Origin: Streptomyces sp. NBC_01214
Lineage (GTDB): Bacteria; Actinomycetota; Actinomycetes; Streptomycetales; Streptomycetaceae
Direction of reading: 5' to 3'
DNA: 64,000 nucleotides
Assembly (NCBI RefSeq): GCF_026340975.1
Contig: NZ_JAPEOS010000002.1
Span: forward strand, 824,501-888,500
Below the pieces are notes generated by a model. It searched no databases, was not told the origin of the DNA, and saw only the letters and a program-made list of their open reading frames with translations. The number at the start of each line of letters is the position of its first letter. Within the stretch, counting starts at the first letter, position 1. Shown here piece by piece: positions 53,363 to 61,597 of this stretch. Made by a program: the position numbers and the translations under genes.

Positions 53363-54307
53363 GTGAGCACCCATACCGAGCGCCCTCCCGCCGAGCGCCC
53401 TCTTTCGCTCGCCGCGCCCAGCGGGATCGACCGCGCCGCGCACCACCGGCTCGACGAGGCGTGGCTCGCCGCGGCCTGGAGCCACCCCACGACCCGGGTC
53501 TTCGTCGTCTCCGGCGGCCAGGTCCTGATCGACGACACCCCCGACGGCGGTACCGGCATCGTGATGACCCCGGCCTTCGAGGCCCCGGTCACCGAGACCC
53601 ACCGCTACTTCCTGGGCACCGACGAGGACGGCGTACGGTACTTCGCTCTGCAGAAGGACGCGCTGCCCGGCCGCATGGACCAGTCGGCCCGCCCGGCCGG
53701 CCTGCGCGAGGCCGGCCTGCTGCTGTCCCCGCGCGACGCCGGGCTGATGGTGCACGCGGTCGCGCTGGAGAACTGGCAGCGGATGCACCGCTTCTGCTCG
53801 CGCTGCGGCGAACGCACGGTGGTCGCGGCCGCCGGGCACATCCGCCGCTGCCCGGGCTGCGGCGCAGAGCACTACCCGCGCACCGACCCGGCCGTGATCA
53901 TGCTGGTCACGGACGAGCACGACCGTGCGCTGCTGGGCCGCCAGGTGCACTGGCCGGAGGGCCGCTTCTCCACGCTGGCGGGGTTCGTGGAGCCGGGCGA
54001 GTCGATAGAGCAGTCCGTCATCCGCGAGGTGTGGGAGGAGGCGGGCGTCCGGGTCGGCGAGGTCGAGTACGTGGCCAGCCAGCCGTGGCCCTTCCCGTAC
54101 AGCCTGATGCTGGGCTTCAGGGCTCGCGCCACCACCTCGGAGATCACGGTGGACGGCGAGGAGATCGAGGAGGCCCGCTGGTTCTCCCGCGAGGAGCTGC
54201 GCGCGGCGTTCGCGTCGGGCGAGGTGCTGCCCCCGTCGGGCATCTCCATCGCCGCCCGGCTGGTCGAGCTCTGGTACGGCGAGCCGCTGCCGAAGGCGGC
54301 CGCGTAA
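53363..54307 (+). CDS. nudC: NAD(+) diphosphatase NudC
   Basis: The 314-aa protein has an N-terminal beta domain, a zinc ribbon with CSRCGE and RCPGCG, and the Nudix box GFVEPGESIEQSVIREVWEE. The NADH-pyrophosphatase signature SQPWPFPYS follows 17 residues later. It hydrolyses NAD(H) to NMN(H) and AMP and can remove NAD caps from RNA. GTG 53363 is chosen because the GGGGGAG site is too close to ATG 53351. The ortholog is Rv3199c. It ends before a large bidirectional terminator. Confidence 0.95.
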   Translation: MSTHTERPPAERPLSLAAPSGIDRAAHHRLDEAWLAAAWSHPTTRVFVVSGGQVLIDDTPDGGTGIVMTPAFEAPVTETHRYFLGTDEDGVRYFALQKDALPGRMDQSARPAGLREAGLLLSPRDAGLMVHAVALENWQRMHRFCSRCGERTVVAAAGHIRRCPGCGAEHYPRTDPAVIMLVTDEHDRALLGRQVHWPEGRFSTLAGFVEPGESIEQSVIREVWEEAGVRVGEVEYVASQPWPFPYSLMLGFRARATTSEITVDGEEIEEARWFSREELRAAFASGEVLPPSGISIAARLVELWYGEPLPKAAA

Positions 54308-54341
54308 CCTTCGTCACTTCCCCGGCCCGTGACGGGTCCGG

Positions 54342-54385
54342 ACACAGCGGAGGGCCCCCGCCTCGGCGGGGGCCCTCCGCTGTGT
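54342..54385. terminator. Bidirectional terminator, 21-bp perfect stem
   Basis: Arms 54342-54362 and 54365-54385 are exactly complementary, separated by two bases (TC). It lies between nudC and the mycoredoxin gene. Confidence 0.9.
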
Positions 54386-54402
54386 GTCGCTCCTGCGGCC
54401 GA

Positions 54403-54663
54403 TCAGACGGCGAGGGCCTGCTTGACCTGGGCCAGGCTCGGGTTCGTCATGACGGACTCGTTGCCCGCGGCGGACGTCACGAGGACGGTGGGAACCGTCT
54501 GGTTGCCGCCGTTGGCCTTCTCCACGAACGCGGCGGACTCGGGGTCGAGCTCGATGTTGATCTCGTTGTACGCGATGCCTTCCCGGTCCAGCTGGGTCTT
54601 CAGCCGACGGCAGTAGCCGCACCAGGTCGTGCTGTACATCGTGACGGTGCCCGTGTCCTGCAT
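54403..54663 (-). CDS. Mycoredoxin (glutaredoxin-like)
   Basis: The 86-aa product has the thioredoxin-fold active site WCGYC (Cys15 and Cys18), the TVPTVLVTS cis-Pro region and ELDPESAAFVEKANGGNQ. The CGYC motif and context identify it as mycoredoxin-1, which reduces mycothiol mixed disulfides in actinobacteria. ATG 54663 is followed by MQDTGTVTMYS; the upstream open frame is not coding. GGAGAG is placed before the ATG on the minus strand. The ortholog is Rv3198A. Confidence 0.94.
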   Translation of the reverse strand: MQDTGTVTMYSTTWCGYCRRLKTQLDREGIAYNEINIELDPESAAFVEKANGGNQTVPTVLVTSAAGNESVMTNPSLAQVKQALAV

Positions 54664-54834
54664 GCTGCTGCTCTCCTTCGTGAGGGCTCGGTGGTCCGAG
54701 TACTCGAACGTACGGGACCCTGCGGCCATTCCCGTACGGTCGCGCCCGCGCACCCGGTGTGACCGATACGACCGATACGTGCTCCCTGTGGACAACTTTC
54801 CCGCCCGACTCACGAGACCTGGCAGCATGGCGGG

Positions 54835-57009
54835 GTGACAGCAGCAACGCACTCCTCATCGTTCCCGGGTGGCCCCGCCTCCGCCGACTCGGCCGACGCG
54901 GTGCTCCTGGGCCTCGACCCGGAGCAGCGCGAGGTCGCCACGACCCTGCGCGGGCCGGTGTGCGTGCTGGCGGGTGCCGGTACCGGCAAGACCCGCGCGA
55001 TCACCCACCGCATCGCCTACGGCGTCCGGTCCGGGCAGCTCATGCCGGCCAGCGTGCTGGCCGTCACCTTCACCAACCGTGCCGCGGGCGAGATGCGCGG
55101 ACGCCTGCGCACCCTGGGCGCGGGCGGGGTCCAGGCCCGCACCTTCCACTCCGCCGCCCTGCGCCAGCTCCAGTACTTTTGGCCGAAAGCGGTCGGCGGC
55201 GAGCTGCCCCGGCTGCTGGAGCGCAAGATCCAGTTCGTCGCCGAGGCCGGCGCGCGCTGCCGCATCCGTCTCGACCGCAACGAGTTGCGCGACGTCACGG
55301 GCGAGATCGAATGGGCGAAGGTCACCCAGACCGTGCCCGCCGACTACTCGGTGGCCGCCCTCAAGTCGGGCCGCGAGGCCCCCCGGGACCTGGCCGAGAT
55401 CGCCCAGATCTACGGGACGTACGAACAGCTCAAGCGCGACCGCGGCATGATCGACTTCGAGGACGTGCTGCTCCTGACCGTCGGCATCCTCCAGGACCGC
55501 CACGACATCGCCGAGCAGATCCGCACCCAGTACCAGCACTTCGTCGTCGACGAGTACCAGGACGTCAGCCCGCTCCAGCAGCGGCTGCTGGACCTGTGGC
55601 TCGGCGAGCGCGACAGCCTGTGCGTCGTCGGTGACGCCAGCCAGACCATCTACTCCTTCACCGGTGCCACCCCCGACCACCTGCTGAACTTCCGCACCCG
55701 CTACCCGCAGGCCACGGTGGTCAAGCTGGTCCGCGACTACCGCTCCACCCCCCAGGTGGTCCATCTGGCCAACGGGCTCCTGAACCAGGCCAAGGGCCGG
55801 GCCGCCGAGCACCGGCTGGAGCTGATCTCGCAGCGCGAGACCGGCCCCGACCCCGTCTACGCCGAGTACGCCGACGAGCCCGCCGAGGCCGAGGGCGTCG
55901 CCCGCCGGATCCGGGACCTGATCGCCGCGGGCGTCCCGGCGGGCGAGATCGCCGTGCTCTACCGCATCAACGCCCAGTCCGAGGTCTACGAGCAGGCCCT
56001 CGCCGACGCCGGGGTCCCCTACCAGCTGCGCGGAGCCGAGCGGTTCTTCGAGCGCCAGGAGGTCCAGAGGGCGATCCTCGCGCTGCGCGGCGCCGCCCGC
56101 TCCGGCGGGAACGATCCGCTGCTCGACGACGTCGTGGAGCTGGGCTCCCAGGTCCGGGCGGTGCTCAGCTCCACCGGCTGGAGCACCGAGCCGCCCGCCG
56201 GCTCCGGTGCCGTGCGCGACCAGTGGGAATCGCTGGCCGCGCTGGTCCGACTCGCCGAGGACTTCGCCCGGGCCCGGCCCGCAGCGACCCTGGCGGACCT
56301 CACGATCGAGCTGGAGGAGCGCAAGGTCGCCCAGCACGCCCCGACCGTGCAGGGCGTCACCCTGGCCTCGCTGCACGCGGCGAAGGGTCTGGAGTGGGAC
56401 GCCGTGTTCCTCGTCGGCCTCACCGACGGCATGATGCCGATCACCTATGCGAAGACCGACGAGCAGGTCGAGGAGGAACGGCGACTGCTCTACGTCGGCG
56501 TCACCCGGGCGCGGATCCACCTGGGCCTGTCGTGGGGGCTCTCCCGCGCCCCCGGTGGCCGGGCCTCCAGACGACCCAGCCGCTTCCTGAACGGCCTGCG
56601 GCCGGGCTCCGCGGCCCCGGGTGCCGCAGCGGGCTCCGCGGCCGAGCGAGGGGCGCGGGGGCGCGTGCGCCGCGGTCCGGCCCTGTGCCGGGTCTGCGGC
56701 AAGACCCTGACCGAAGCCGGCGAGCTGAAGCTGATGCGCTGTGAGGACTGCCCGTCCGACATGGACGAAGGCCTCTACGAGCGGCTGCGGGAGTGGCGCG
56801 CGGCCCAGTCGAAGGAGCAAGGCCTGCCCGCCTACTGCGTCTTCACGGACAAGACGCTGATGGCCATCGCGGAGGCCGCGCCGTCCGCGGAGGGGGAGCT
56901 CTCGATGATCTCCGGAGTGGGCGGCCGTAAGCTTGACCGGTACGGAGCCGATGTCCTGGCCATCTGCGCAGGTCAAGAGGTTGGGGCCGGGCATCTTGAC
57001 GACGCGTAG
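54835..57009 (+). CDS. uvrD2: ATP-dependent DNA helicase UvrD2
   Basis: The 724-aa product from GTG 54835 has AGAGTGKT (46-53), FTNRAAGEMRGRL, DEYQDVS, GDASQTIYSFTG, SLHAAKGLEWD and VGVTRARIHL. A tetracysteine zinc motif follows (CRVC and CEDC, about 622-643), then an HRDC domain at the C-terminus (PAYCVFTDKTLMAIAEAAPS). That domain order is specific to actinobacterial UvrD2 (Rv3198c). It unwinds DNA in repair. It is followed by the wblC promoter rather than a terminator. Confidence 0.95.
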   Translation: MTAATHSSSFPGGPASADSADAVLLGLDPEQREVATTLRGPVCVLAGAGTGKTRAITHRIAYGVRSGQLMPASVLAVTFTNRAAGEMRGRLRTLGAGGVQARTFHSAALRQLQYFWPKAVGGELPRLLERKIQFVAEAGARCRIRLDRNELRDVTGEIEWAKVTQTVPADYSVAALKSGREAPRDLAEIAQIYGTYEQLKRDRGMIDFEDVLLLTVGILQDRHDIAEQIRTQYQHFVVDEYQDVSPLQQRLLDLWLGERDSLCVVGDASQTIYSFTGATPDHLLNFRTRYPQATVVKLVRDYRSTPQVVHLANGLLNQAKGRAAEHRLELISQRETGPDPVYAEYADEPAEAEGVARRIRDLIAAGVPAGEIAVLYRINAQSEVYEQALADAGVPYQLRGAERFFERQEVQRAILALRGAARSGGNDPLLDDVVELGSQVRAVLSSTGWSTEPPAGSGAVRDQWESLAALVRLAEDFARARPAATLADLTIELEERKVAQHAPTVQGVTLASLHAAKGLEWDAVFLVGLTDGMMPITYAKTDEQVEEERRLLYVGVTRARIHLGLSWGLSRAPGGRASRRPSRFLNGLRPGSAAPGAAAGSAAERGARGRVRRGPALCRVCGKTLTEAGELKLMRCEDCPSDMDEGLYERLREWRAAQSKEQGLPAYCVFTDKTLMAIAEAAPSAEGELSMISGVGGRKLDRYGADVLAICAGQEVGAGHLDDA

Positions 57010-57020
57010 AAACTCGTCGG

Positions 57021-57059
57021 AAAAATAGTTTGCACATGCCCAGCGAAGACCCATAGGTT
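57021..57059 (+). promoter_or_regulatory. wblC/whiB7 promoter with AT-rich activator site
   Basis: TTGCAC (57030-57035) and TAGGTT (57054-57059) are separated by 18 nt. Directly upstream of the -35 lies AAAAATAG (57021-57028), a rare AT-rich stretch in this GC-rich DNA. WhiB7 binds such an AT-rich sequence just upstream of the -35 of its targets, including its own gene, through its AT-hook. Confidence 0.7.
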
Positions 57060-57176
57060 CTTAGCAACGGAAACGGTGGCTTCTCCGAAGCCCGGGATCC
57101 GTGCTGTACTTATCCGAATACGTATGGGACAGGCCCCCGGGCCGAGTCCCCGAGACGCCGAGAGGAGGCGAGACCA

Positions 57177-57500
57177 GTGACCAGCTTCATGACCTTCACC
57201 AAAATGACCGATCGCTCGGTCGACGCTTCCTGCCTGCTCGGTTCCGTCTCCCTCCTGGGTACCGGTGCGTCCGCGATTTCCGCCGACCGCCCCGCCCTGC
57301 TGGCGACCCTTCCGGTCAGTGAGCGCAATGAGCGACCGACCAAGGCACCGGTGGCAGTACTCGCAGCAGAAGCGCAGACGCATGGCGCCTATGGATTCGC
57401 TGCCGCAGCCGGTGCCGGATCCCAGAAGAAGCAGACGAAGCAGCAGCACCACCTGATGTGGGCCTTCCGCGGGCTCGAACCCTGGAGTGATCCAGCCTGA
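57177..57500 (+). CDS. Upstream ORF in the wblC leader, 107 aa
   Basis: GTG 57177 has a strong GAGGAGGCG site. The product begins MTSFMTFTKMTDRSVDASCL and ends WAFRGLEPWSDPA. Codon use is mixed, and the middle is Ala-rich. I recall related leader ORFs in other Streptomyces. Its stop codon lies inside a small hairpin (57496-57513), 24 nt before an intrinsic terminator. This is the arrangement described for uORF-controlled attenuation of whiB7/wblC, in which slowed translation relieves termination. The peptide itself may have no function. Confidence 0.68.
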   Translation: MTSFMTFTKMTDRSVDASCLLGSVSLLGTGASAISADRPALLATLPVSERNERPTKAPVAVLAAEAQTHGAYGFAAAAGAGSQKKQTKQQHHLMWAFRGLEPWSDPA

Positions 57501-57568
57501 TCGCATGATCAGGCCGGCGCCTTCAGGGCCGCGGAACCCCACCCGGGATCCGCGGCCCTTCTGTTTGT
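57496..57568 (+). promoter_or_regulatory. Attenuator between the uORF and wblC
   Basis: A hairpin CCTGATC/GATCAGG (57496-57513) covers the uORF stop. The terminator stem AGGGCCGCGGA/TCCGCGGCCCT (57525-57535 with 57549-57559) follows, then TCTGTTTG. CTGGA/TCCAG (57482-57495) is a third small stem just before. Alternative pairing could switch between readthrough and termination. Confidence 0.68.
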
Positions 57569-57679
57569 CCCGAACAGGGACGACGGAGCGAAGGGGCCTC
57601 GGGACTGGCAGCCAGGTACCAGCCGAACCCGGCCGACCGGCCGGAACGACTAGCCGAACAAGACGAGGAAGAAAACACC

Positions 57680-58051
57680 GTGCAACTCGAAGCGCACGCC
57701 CCGTCCGTACCGCAGACCCAAATGATCTCCCCGCCCGCAGTCCCGGAGGACCACACCTTGACCCCGCTCACCGCGCTGACCGCGCTCGACGACGCCATCG
57801 AGAACCTCGGCGTGCCCGTCCCCTGCCGCACCTTCGACCCCGAGGTCTTCTTCGCCGAGTCCCCGGCCGACGTCGAGTACGCCAAGTCCCTCTGCCGCAC
57901 CTGCCCGCTGGTCGAGGCCTGCCTCGCCGGAGCGGTCGAGCGCCGCGAGCCCTGGGGTGTTTGGGGTGGCGAGCTCTTCGTCCAGGGTGTCGTCGTCGCC
58001 CGCAAGCGTCCCCGTGGCCGTCCGCGCAAGAACCCGGTTGTCACGGCATGA
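57680..58051 (+). CDS. wblC: WhiB-family transcription factor WblC/WhiB7
   Basis: The 123-aa product from GTG 57680 has Cys49, Cys72, Cys75 and Cys81 for the [4Fe-4S] cluster. EPWGVWGGE (90-98) binds the housekeeping sigma factor. The C-terminal AT-hook RGRPRK (112-117) is specific to WhiB7. It activates antibiotic-resistance and ribosome-protection genes after exposure to translation inhibitors. It is preceded by a 600-nt leader with an uORF and an attenuator. Its stop overlaps the next gene by four bases (ATGA). Confidence 0.95.
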   Translation: MQLEAHAPSVPQTQMISPPAVPEDHTLTPLTALTALDDAIENLGVPVPCRTFDPEVFFAESPADVEYAKSLCRTCPLVEACLAGAVERREPWGVWGGELFVQGVVVARKRPRGRPRKNPVVTA

Positions 58052-58377
58052 CCGCCATCGGAACCATCGACCGCCCCCTGACGCACGACCCCTTGAAGCA
58101 GGCCCCCATGACCTCCTACATCACGAGCGAGCAGCCCCACGGCGCCGCCCACGCAGACTTCATCACCGCCGGCGCGATCACCTCGCGTCAGAACAGGACC
58201 CGCGAAATGCAACTCATCCCAGAAGCCCTGGCTCGTGCCCATATGGACGAGCGCATGCGTGAGGTGGACGCCGAGCGTCACGCCGTGCGCCTGGTCGCCG
58301 CCCGCCGCATGCAGCGGCGTGCCGAGCGCGTCTCCATGCGTGCCCGGCGTGCGCTGGCCATGGCCGTCATGCAGTAA
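58048..58377 (+). CDS. Small basic protein coupled to wblC
   Basis: The 109-aa product begins MTAIGTIDRPLTHDPLKQAP and ends in an Arg-rich helix (MQRRAERVSMRARRALAMAV). GC-rich third positions from the first codon support ATG 58048, which overlaps the wblC stop. An internal ATG at 58207 (MQLIPEALARAHM) is a possible shorter start. No domain is recognised. The coupling suggests it is induced with WblC, perhaps a ribosome- or nucleic-acid-binding partner; this is inference. Confidence 0.68.
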   Translation: MTAIGTIDRPLTHDPLKQAPMTSYITSEQPHGAAHADFITAGAITSRQNRTREMQLIPEALARAHMDERMREVDAERHAVRLVAARRMQRRAERVSMRARRALAMAVMQ

Positions 58378-58393
58378 GAGCTGAAAAGACAGC

Positions 58394-58443
58394 GGGCGTC
58401 GGCCCCCATCACCCGGACCACCGGGCGGTGGGGGCCGACGCCC
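58394..58443 (+). terminator. Terminator of the wblC transcript
   Basis: A 15-bp perfect stem (GGGCGTCGGCCCCCA / TGGGGGCCGACGCCC) encloses a second small CCCGG/CCGGG stem. It begins 17 nt after the stop of the coupled gene. Confidence 0.82.
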
Positions 58444-58578
58444 GTCCGCATCCCGTCCCTTCCCGGCCCGACCGCTCCCGCCACGCCCGCACCCGTCGTC
58501 GACGGAAACCGCAGGCTCGCCGCGGCCGTCGGTGCGTTGCGCGGGCCCGTCCGGCCCGGACGGGGATATCGTCTGGAG

Positions 58579-58785
58579 GTGGACCAGCCGACTCCCCATC
58601 CCGGCCCGTCGGGATCCGAGGCCCAGCCCGTCGTCTGTGCGGGCTGTGGCGCGAAGGCCCCGGGCGAGATCCCACCCACCTGGACCTGCTCGGTGGAGAA
58701 CGGGACCAGACAGTACTTCTGCGTCGACTGTGCGCGCGCCAACCTCCGGGCGATCGAGGGAAGGCTCGACTCGTCCTGGTGGTGA
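58579..58785 (+). CDS. Small zinc-ribbon protein, 68 aa
   Basis: The product contains VVCAGCGAKAPG and YFCVDCARANLRAIEGRLD, two C-x2-C pairs that likely bind zinc, and ends DSSWW. The start is uncertain: GTG 58579, CTG 58573 or TTG 58537 all keep the frame. The first residues after 58579 (VDQPTPHPG) look like a typical disordered start. It has no recognised function. It is convergent with the ABC1-type gene, which ends 13 nt away. Confidence 0.75.
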   Translation: MDQPTPHPGPSGSEAQPVVCAGCGAKAPGEIPPTWTCSVENGTRQYFCVDCARANLRAIEGRLDSSWW

Positions 58786-58798
58786 CGCGCCTACGCAG

Positions 58799-60127
58799 TC
58801 ACTCGGCGGAGGCGAACCCCGGCAGCCAGGTGTCCAGTTCGTCCCGCAGCCGCACCGTCGCGCCCAGCTGGCACAGCACCCCGATCGTGCTCAACGTCAC
58901 GCGGTGGATCAGCAGGTAGGACGGCGGCAGGTTGATCTGCCGGCCCAACTGGTGCGCGGGGGAGCGGGGATCGGCGATCCGCGCCGCCTGGCCGCGCAGC
59001 CACGGCCGGGTGAAGGTGAACTCCTCGGCCTCGGCGGGCGCGATGATCGGCTTCAGGTACTCCAGCACCGCGTCGGGGTCGAGCTCGACGGACTCCTTCA
59101 CGAACCCCTCGGCGCGCAGGTGCCCGTAGACCCCCTCGGCGTCACCGTCCAGCGTCATCCGCAGCGACCTGCCGATGGGTTTGGGCCAGCCTCCGGGCAG
59201 CCGGTCGACCGTGCCGAAGTCCAGGACTCCCAGCCGCGTCCGGCCGTCCGCCCCCGATATCAACCGGAAGTTGCCCGGGTGCGGGTCCGCGTGCAGCAGG
59301 CCCGTGCGCGCCGGACCGGAGAACAGGAACCCGGCCAGCAGCTGTCCGGCACGATCGCGCTCCTCCGGGGTGCCGTCGGCTATCACCTCCGATAGGGGGG
59401 TCCCCTCCATCCACTCGGTCACCAGCACCTGGTCGCCCTGGTGCACGACGTCCGGCACGACCACGTCCGGGTCGTCCACGAAGGCGTCCGCGTGCGTTCG
59501 TTGGGCCTCGGCCTCCAGCTCGTAGTCGAGTTCCTCCGCGACCCGGTCGCGCAACTCCTTGATCAGTGGCTTGATTTCCATCCCGGGGATCAGCGGCTTC
59601 AACAGCCCCGCGAACCTGCCCAGTTGCTTCAGGTCCGACAGCAGCGCCTCACCGGCCCCCGGGTACTGGACCTTGACGGCCACCTGCCGACCGTCGTGCC
59701 ACACCGCCCGGTGCACCTGCCCGATGGAGGCCGCCGCGGCCGGCCGGTCGTCGAACTCCTCGAACAGGTCCCGCCAGTCCGCGCCGAGACGGTCCGTCAG
59801 CACTTGGTGCACCGTCGCCGCGGGCAGCGGCGGAGCCGCCTCCTGAAGCTTGGTCAGCGCCGCCCGGTAGGGCCCCGCGACCTCCTCGGGCAGGGCCGAC
59901 TCGAAGACCGACAGGGCCTGCCCGAACTTCATGGCACCGCCCTTCAGCTCCCCGAGCGTGCGGAACAACTGCTCTGCGGTGCGCTGTTGGAGCTCGCGCG
60001 CCACGATCTCCGCGGACTTGCCCCCGATCCGCTTGCCCAGCCCCCACGTGGCCCGGCCCGCTATGCCGAGCGGCAACGCGGCCAGCTTGACCGTACGGGT
60101 GACCGCCTTCCGGGGAAGATCAGACAT
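58799..60127 (-). CDS. ABC1/UbiB-family atypical kinase
   Basis: The 442-aa product has the UbiB motifs KGGAMKFGQ (the KxGQ segment), AAASIGQVH (Ala-rich loop replacing the Gly-rich one), VKVQYPG with the ATP-binding Lys, HADPHPGNF (catalytic Asp and Asn) and VLDFGTVD (DFG). In Streptomyces no ubiquinone is made, so a role in menaquinone or lipid regulation is likely. ATG 60127 has GGAGGGG upstream. The ortholog is Rv3197, next to whiB7 also in M. tuberculosis. Confidence 0.92.
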   Translation of the reverse strand: MSDLPRKAVTRTVKLAALPLGIAGRATWGLGKRIGGKSAEIVARELQQRTAEQLFRTLGELKGGAMKFGQALSVFESALPEEVAGPYRAALTKLQEAAPPLPAATVHQVLTDRLGADWRDLFEEFDDRPAAAASIGQVHRAVWHDGRQVAVKVQYPGAGEALLSDLKQLGRFAGLLKPLIPGMEIKPLIKELRDRVAEELDYELEAEAQRTHADAFVDDPDVVVPDVVHQGDQVLVTEWMEGTPLSEVIADGTPEERDRAGQLLAGFLFSGPARTGLLHADPHPGNFRLISGADGRTRLGVLDFGTVDRLPGGWPKPIGRSLRMTLDGDAEGVYGHLRAEGFVKESVELDPDAVLEYLKPIIAPAEAEEFTFTRPWLRGQAARIADPRSPAHQLGRQINLPPSYLLIHRVTLSTIGVLCQLGATVRLRDELDTWLPGFASAE

Positions 60128-60199
60128 ACGCCCCTCCATGTCCCAGACCGCTGCGCCGCGAACGACGGACTCAGGAAGGGCTCCGTCGCCCCGGCACTC

Positions 60200-61333
60200 T
60201 CAGCGCATCCTGTCATGGCCCTCCCGGCCGCTCCCCGCCCGATCCGCCTCCGGTGACCCACCCGCCCCGCAGGGGCAGTCGGGATGCGGGGCGACCGGTG
60301 TGGATTCCCAGTGCAGCGCGGGGAGGGCGGCCTCCCAGCGGGCTGCCGTGGAAGCGGGGAGTTGTCCGTCGAGGAAGGCCAGCGCATGGGCCGCGGCCAG
60401 CCCGGCCACCGCCGTGGACAGGCCCAGGTCGCAGGCCGCACCCGCGCGGCGGCGGTGGGCCGAACGCCACTGCACGAGCATCCTCGGCCAGGCCGCGTCC
60501 CGGTCCACGCGGTCGCGCTCCATGCACCCCGCGCAGGCCGTCGACCCCGGCAGCACCAGCGGCCCCACCAGCCCCGTCCCCTCCAACACCCCCGCGTACA
60601 GGTGGGGGATGCCCGAGGCGATCCAGTCGGCCGCGGTGTCCGGATCCGGGGCCCAGGCGTGCAGCCCGTCCCGGGGTGCGACCACCACCAGGGCCAGCCC
60701 CGGCTCCGCCCCCGCGTCCTCCCCGGCCCGCGGGGCGCGCCCCGGGGCCGACTCGCGCACCAGCCTGCCCGCGGACTCGGCCCGCGGCCGGCCCACGCTC
60801 CCGGGGTCCAGCCCGCCCGGCGCCACGTCCGCCGGCTCCACCAGGCCCCCGTCGAGCACCTCCACCCGACCCACGCCAGCTCCCGCCAGCACCGCGGCGA
60901 TCACGGCCCCGACCCGGCCGCTCCCGCGCACCCGGACCCGTATCGCCCGGCGGGCGGCGATCCCCCGTAAGTCCCCGCCCGGTTCCCGGTGGACCAGGGA
61001 CAGCGAACCCAGGTCGGGCCCCAGCCGCTCCACGGTCTGCGGATGCCCCCGCAGGGCTTGGGCCCGCGGGCCGCCCGCCGTGGCGTCGTCGAGCAGGCCG
61101 GCCCCCGCCAGCGTCCTGACCACATCGTCGGCCCGGCCGTCCGGCAGCCCCATGCCCGAGGCCTCGGCCCGCAGCAGTTCCATCCCCCGGGTCCCGTCGA
61201 TCCGGTCGATCAGCGTGCCCGTCGCCGTGTCCACGGGGCCGAACACCACCGCGTGGGCGGGCGTCACCCCGAACTGGACCGTCTGCAGATCCCGCCACGC
61301 CCGTGCCAGCGCCGGCTTCACCTTCGGATACAT
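60200..61333 (-). CDS. ThiF/HesA-like E1-type protein
   Basis: The 377-aa product has an N-terminal winged-helix-like part (FGVTPAHAVVFGPVDTATGT, RADDVVRTLAGAGLLDD). An E1-type Rossmann region follows (VRVRGSGRVGAVIAAVLAGA, GVGRVEVLDGGLVEP) with GSGRVG in place of GxGGxG. Zinc-type Cys pairs follow (CAGC, then CPCG near the end). Catalytic competence for adenylation is uncertain because the Arg finger and Cys are not obvious. It resembles ocin-ThiF partners of RiPP pathways, but no precursor gene is seen. ATG 61333 has GAGGGGGA upstream. It may correspond to Rv3196. Confidence 0.8.
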   Translation of the reverse strand: MYPKVKPALARAWRDLQTVQFGVTPAHAVVFGPVDTATGTLIDRIDGTRGMELLRAEASGMGLPDGRADDVVRTLAGAGLLDDATAGGPRAQALRGHPQTVERLGPDLGSLSLVHREPGGDLRGIAARRAIRVRVRGSGRVGAVIAAVLAGAGVGRVEVLDGGLVEPADVAPGGLDPGSVGRPRAESAGRLVRESAPGRAPRAGEDAGAEPGLALVVVAPRDGLHAWAPDPDTAADWIASGIPHLYAGVLEGTGLVGPLVLPGSTACAGCMERDRVDRDAAWPRMLVQWRSAHRRRAGAACDLGLSTAVAGLAAAHALAFLDGQLPASTAARWEAALPALHWESTPVAPHPDCPCGAGGSPEADRAGSGREGHDRMR

Positions 61334-61597
61334 GTCCCGTCCCCCTCGATATCCCGTGCGTACTCATGCGTACTGGTGCGTACTCGTGGGCACTCGTGCG
61401 CACGTGCGCCGCCCGTTTCCCGTTCTTCCGTAACAGTGCCCGCCCGCGGGAATCCCTGCCGAACTTTGTCCACAGGTGCGAGGTATTAGGCATATGAGAT
61501 GAAGGGAAATGGGGTTCCGGAAATCGGCCGCGAATCCCTCGTGTTCGAACCGCCGACGGGTGGGACTTCCGCCACCACGACCGGGTACCGTCGTGGC

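Noticed and set aside
43532..53950. A 10.4-kb minus-strand open frame (3472 codons)
   Set aside because: It runs antisense to five well-supported plus-strand genes. Such long frames arise because GC-rich third positions remove stop codons on the other strand. Its composition is low-complexity Gly/Arg/Val with no domain.
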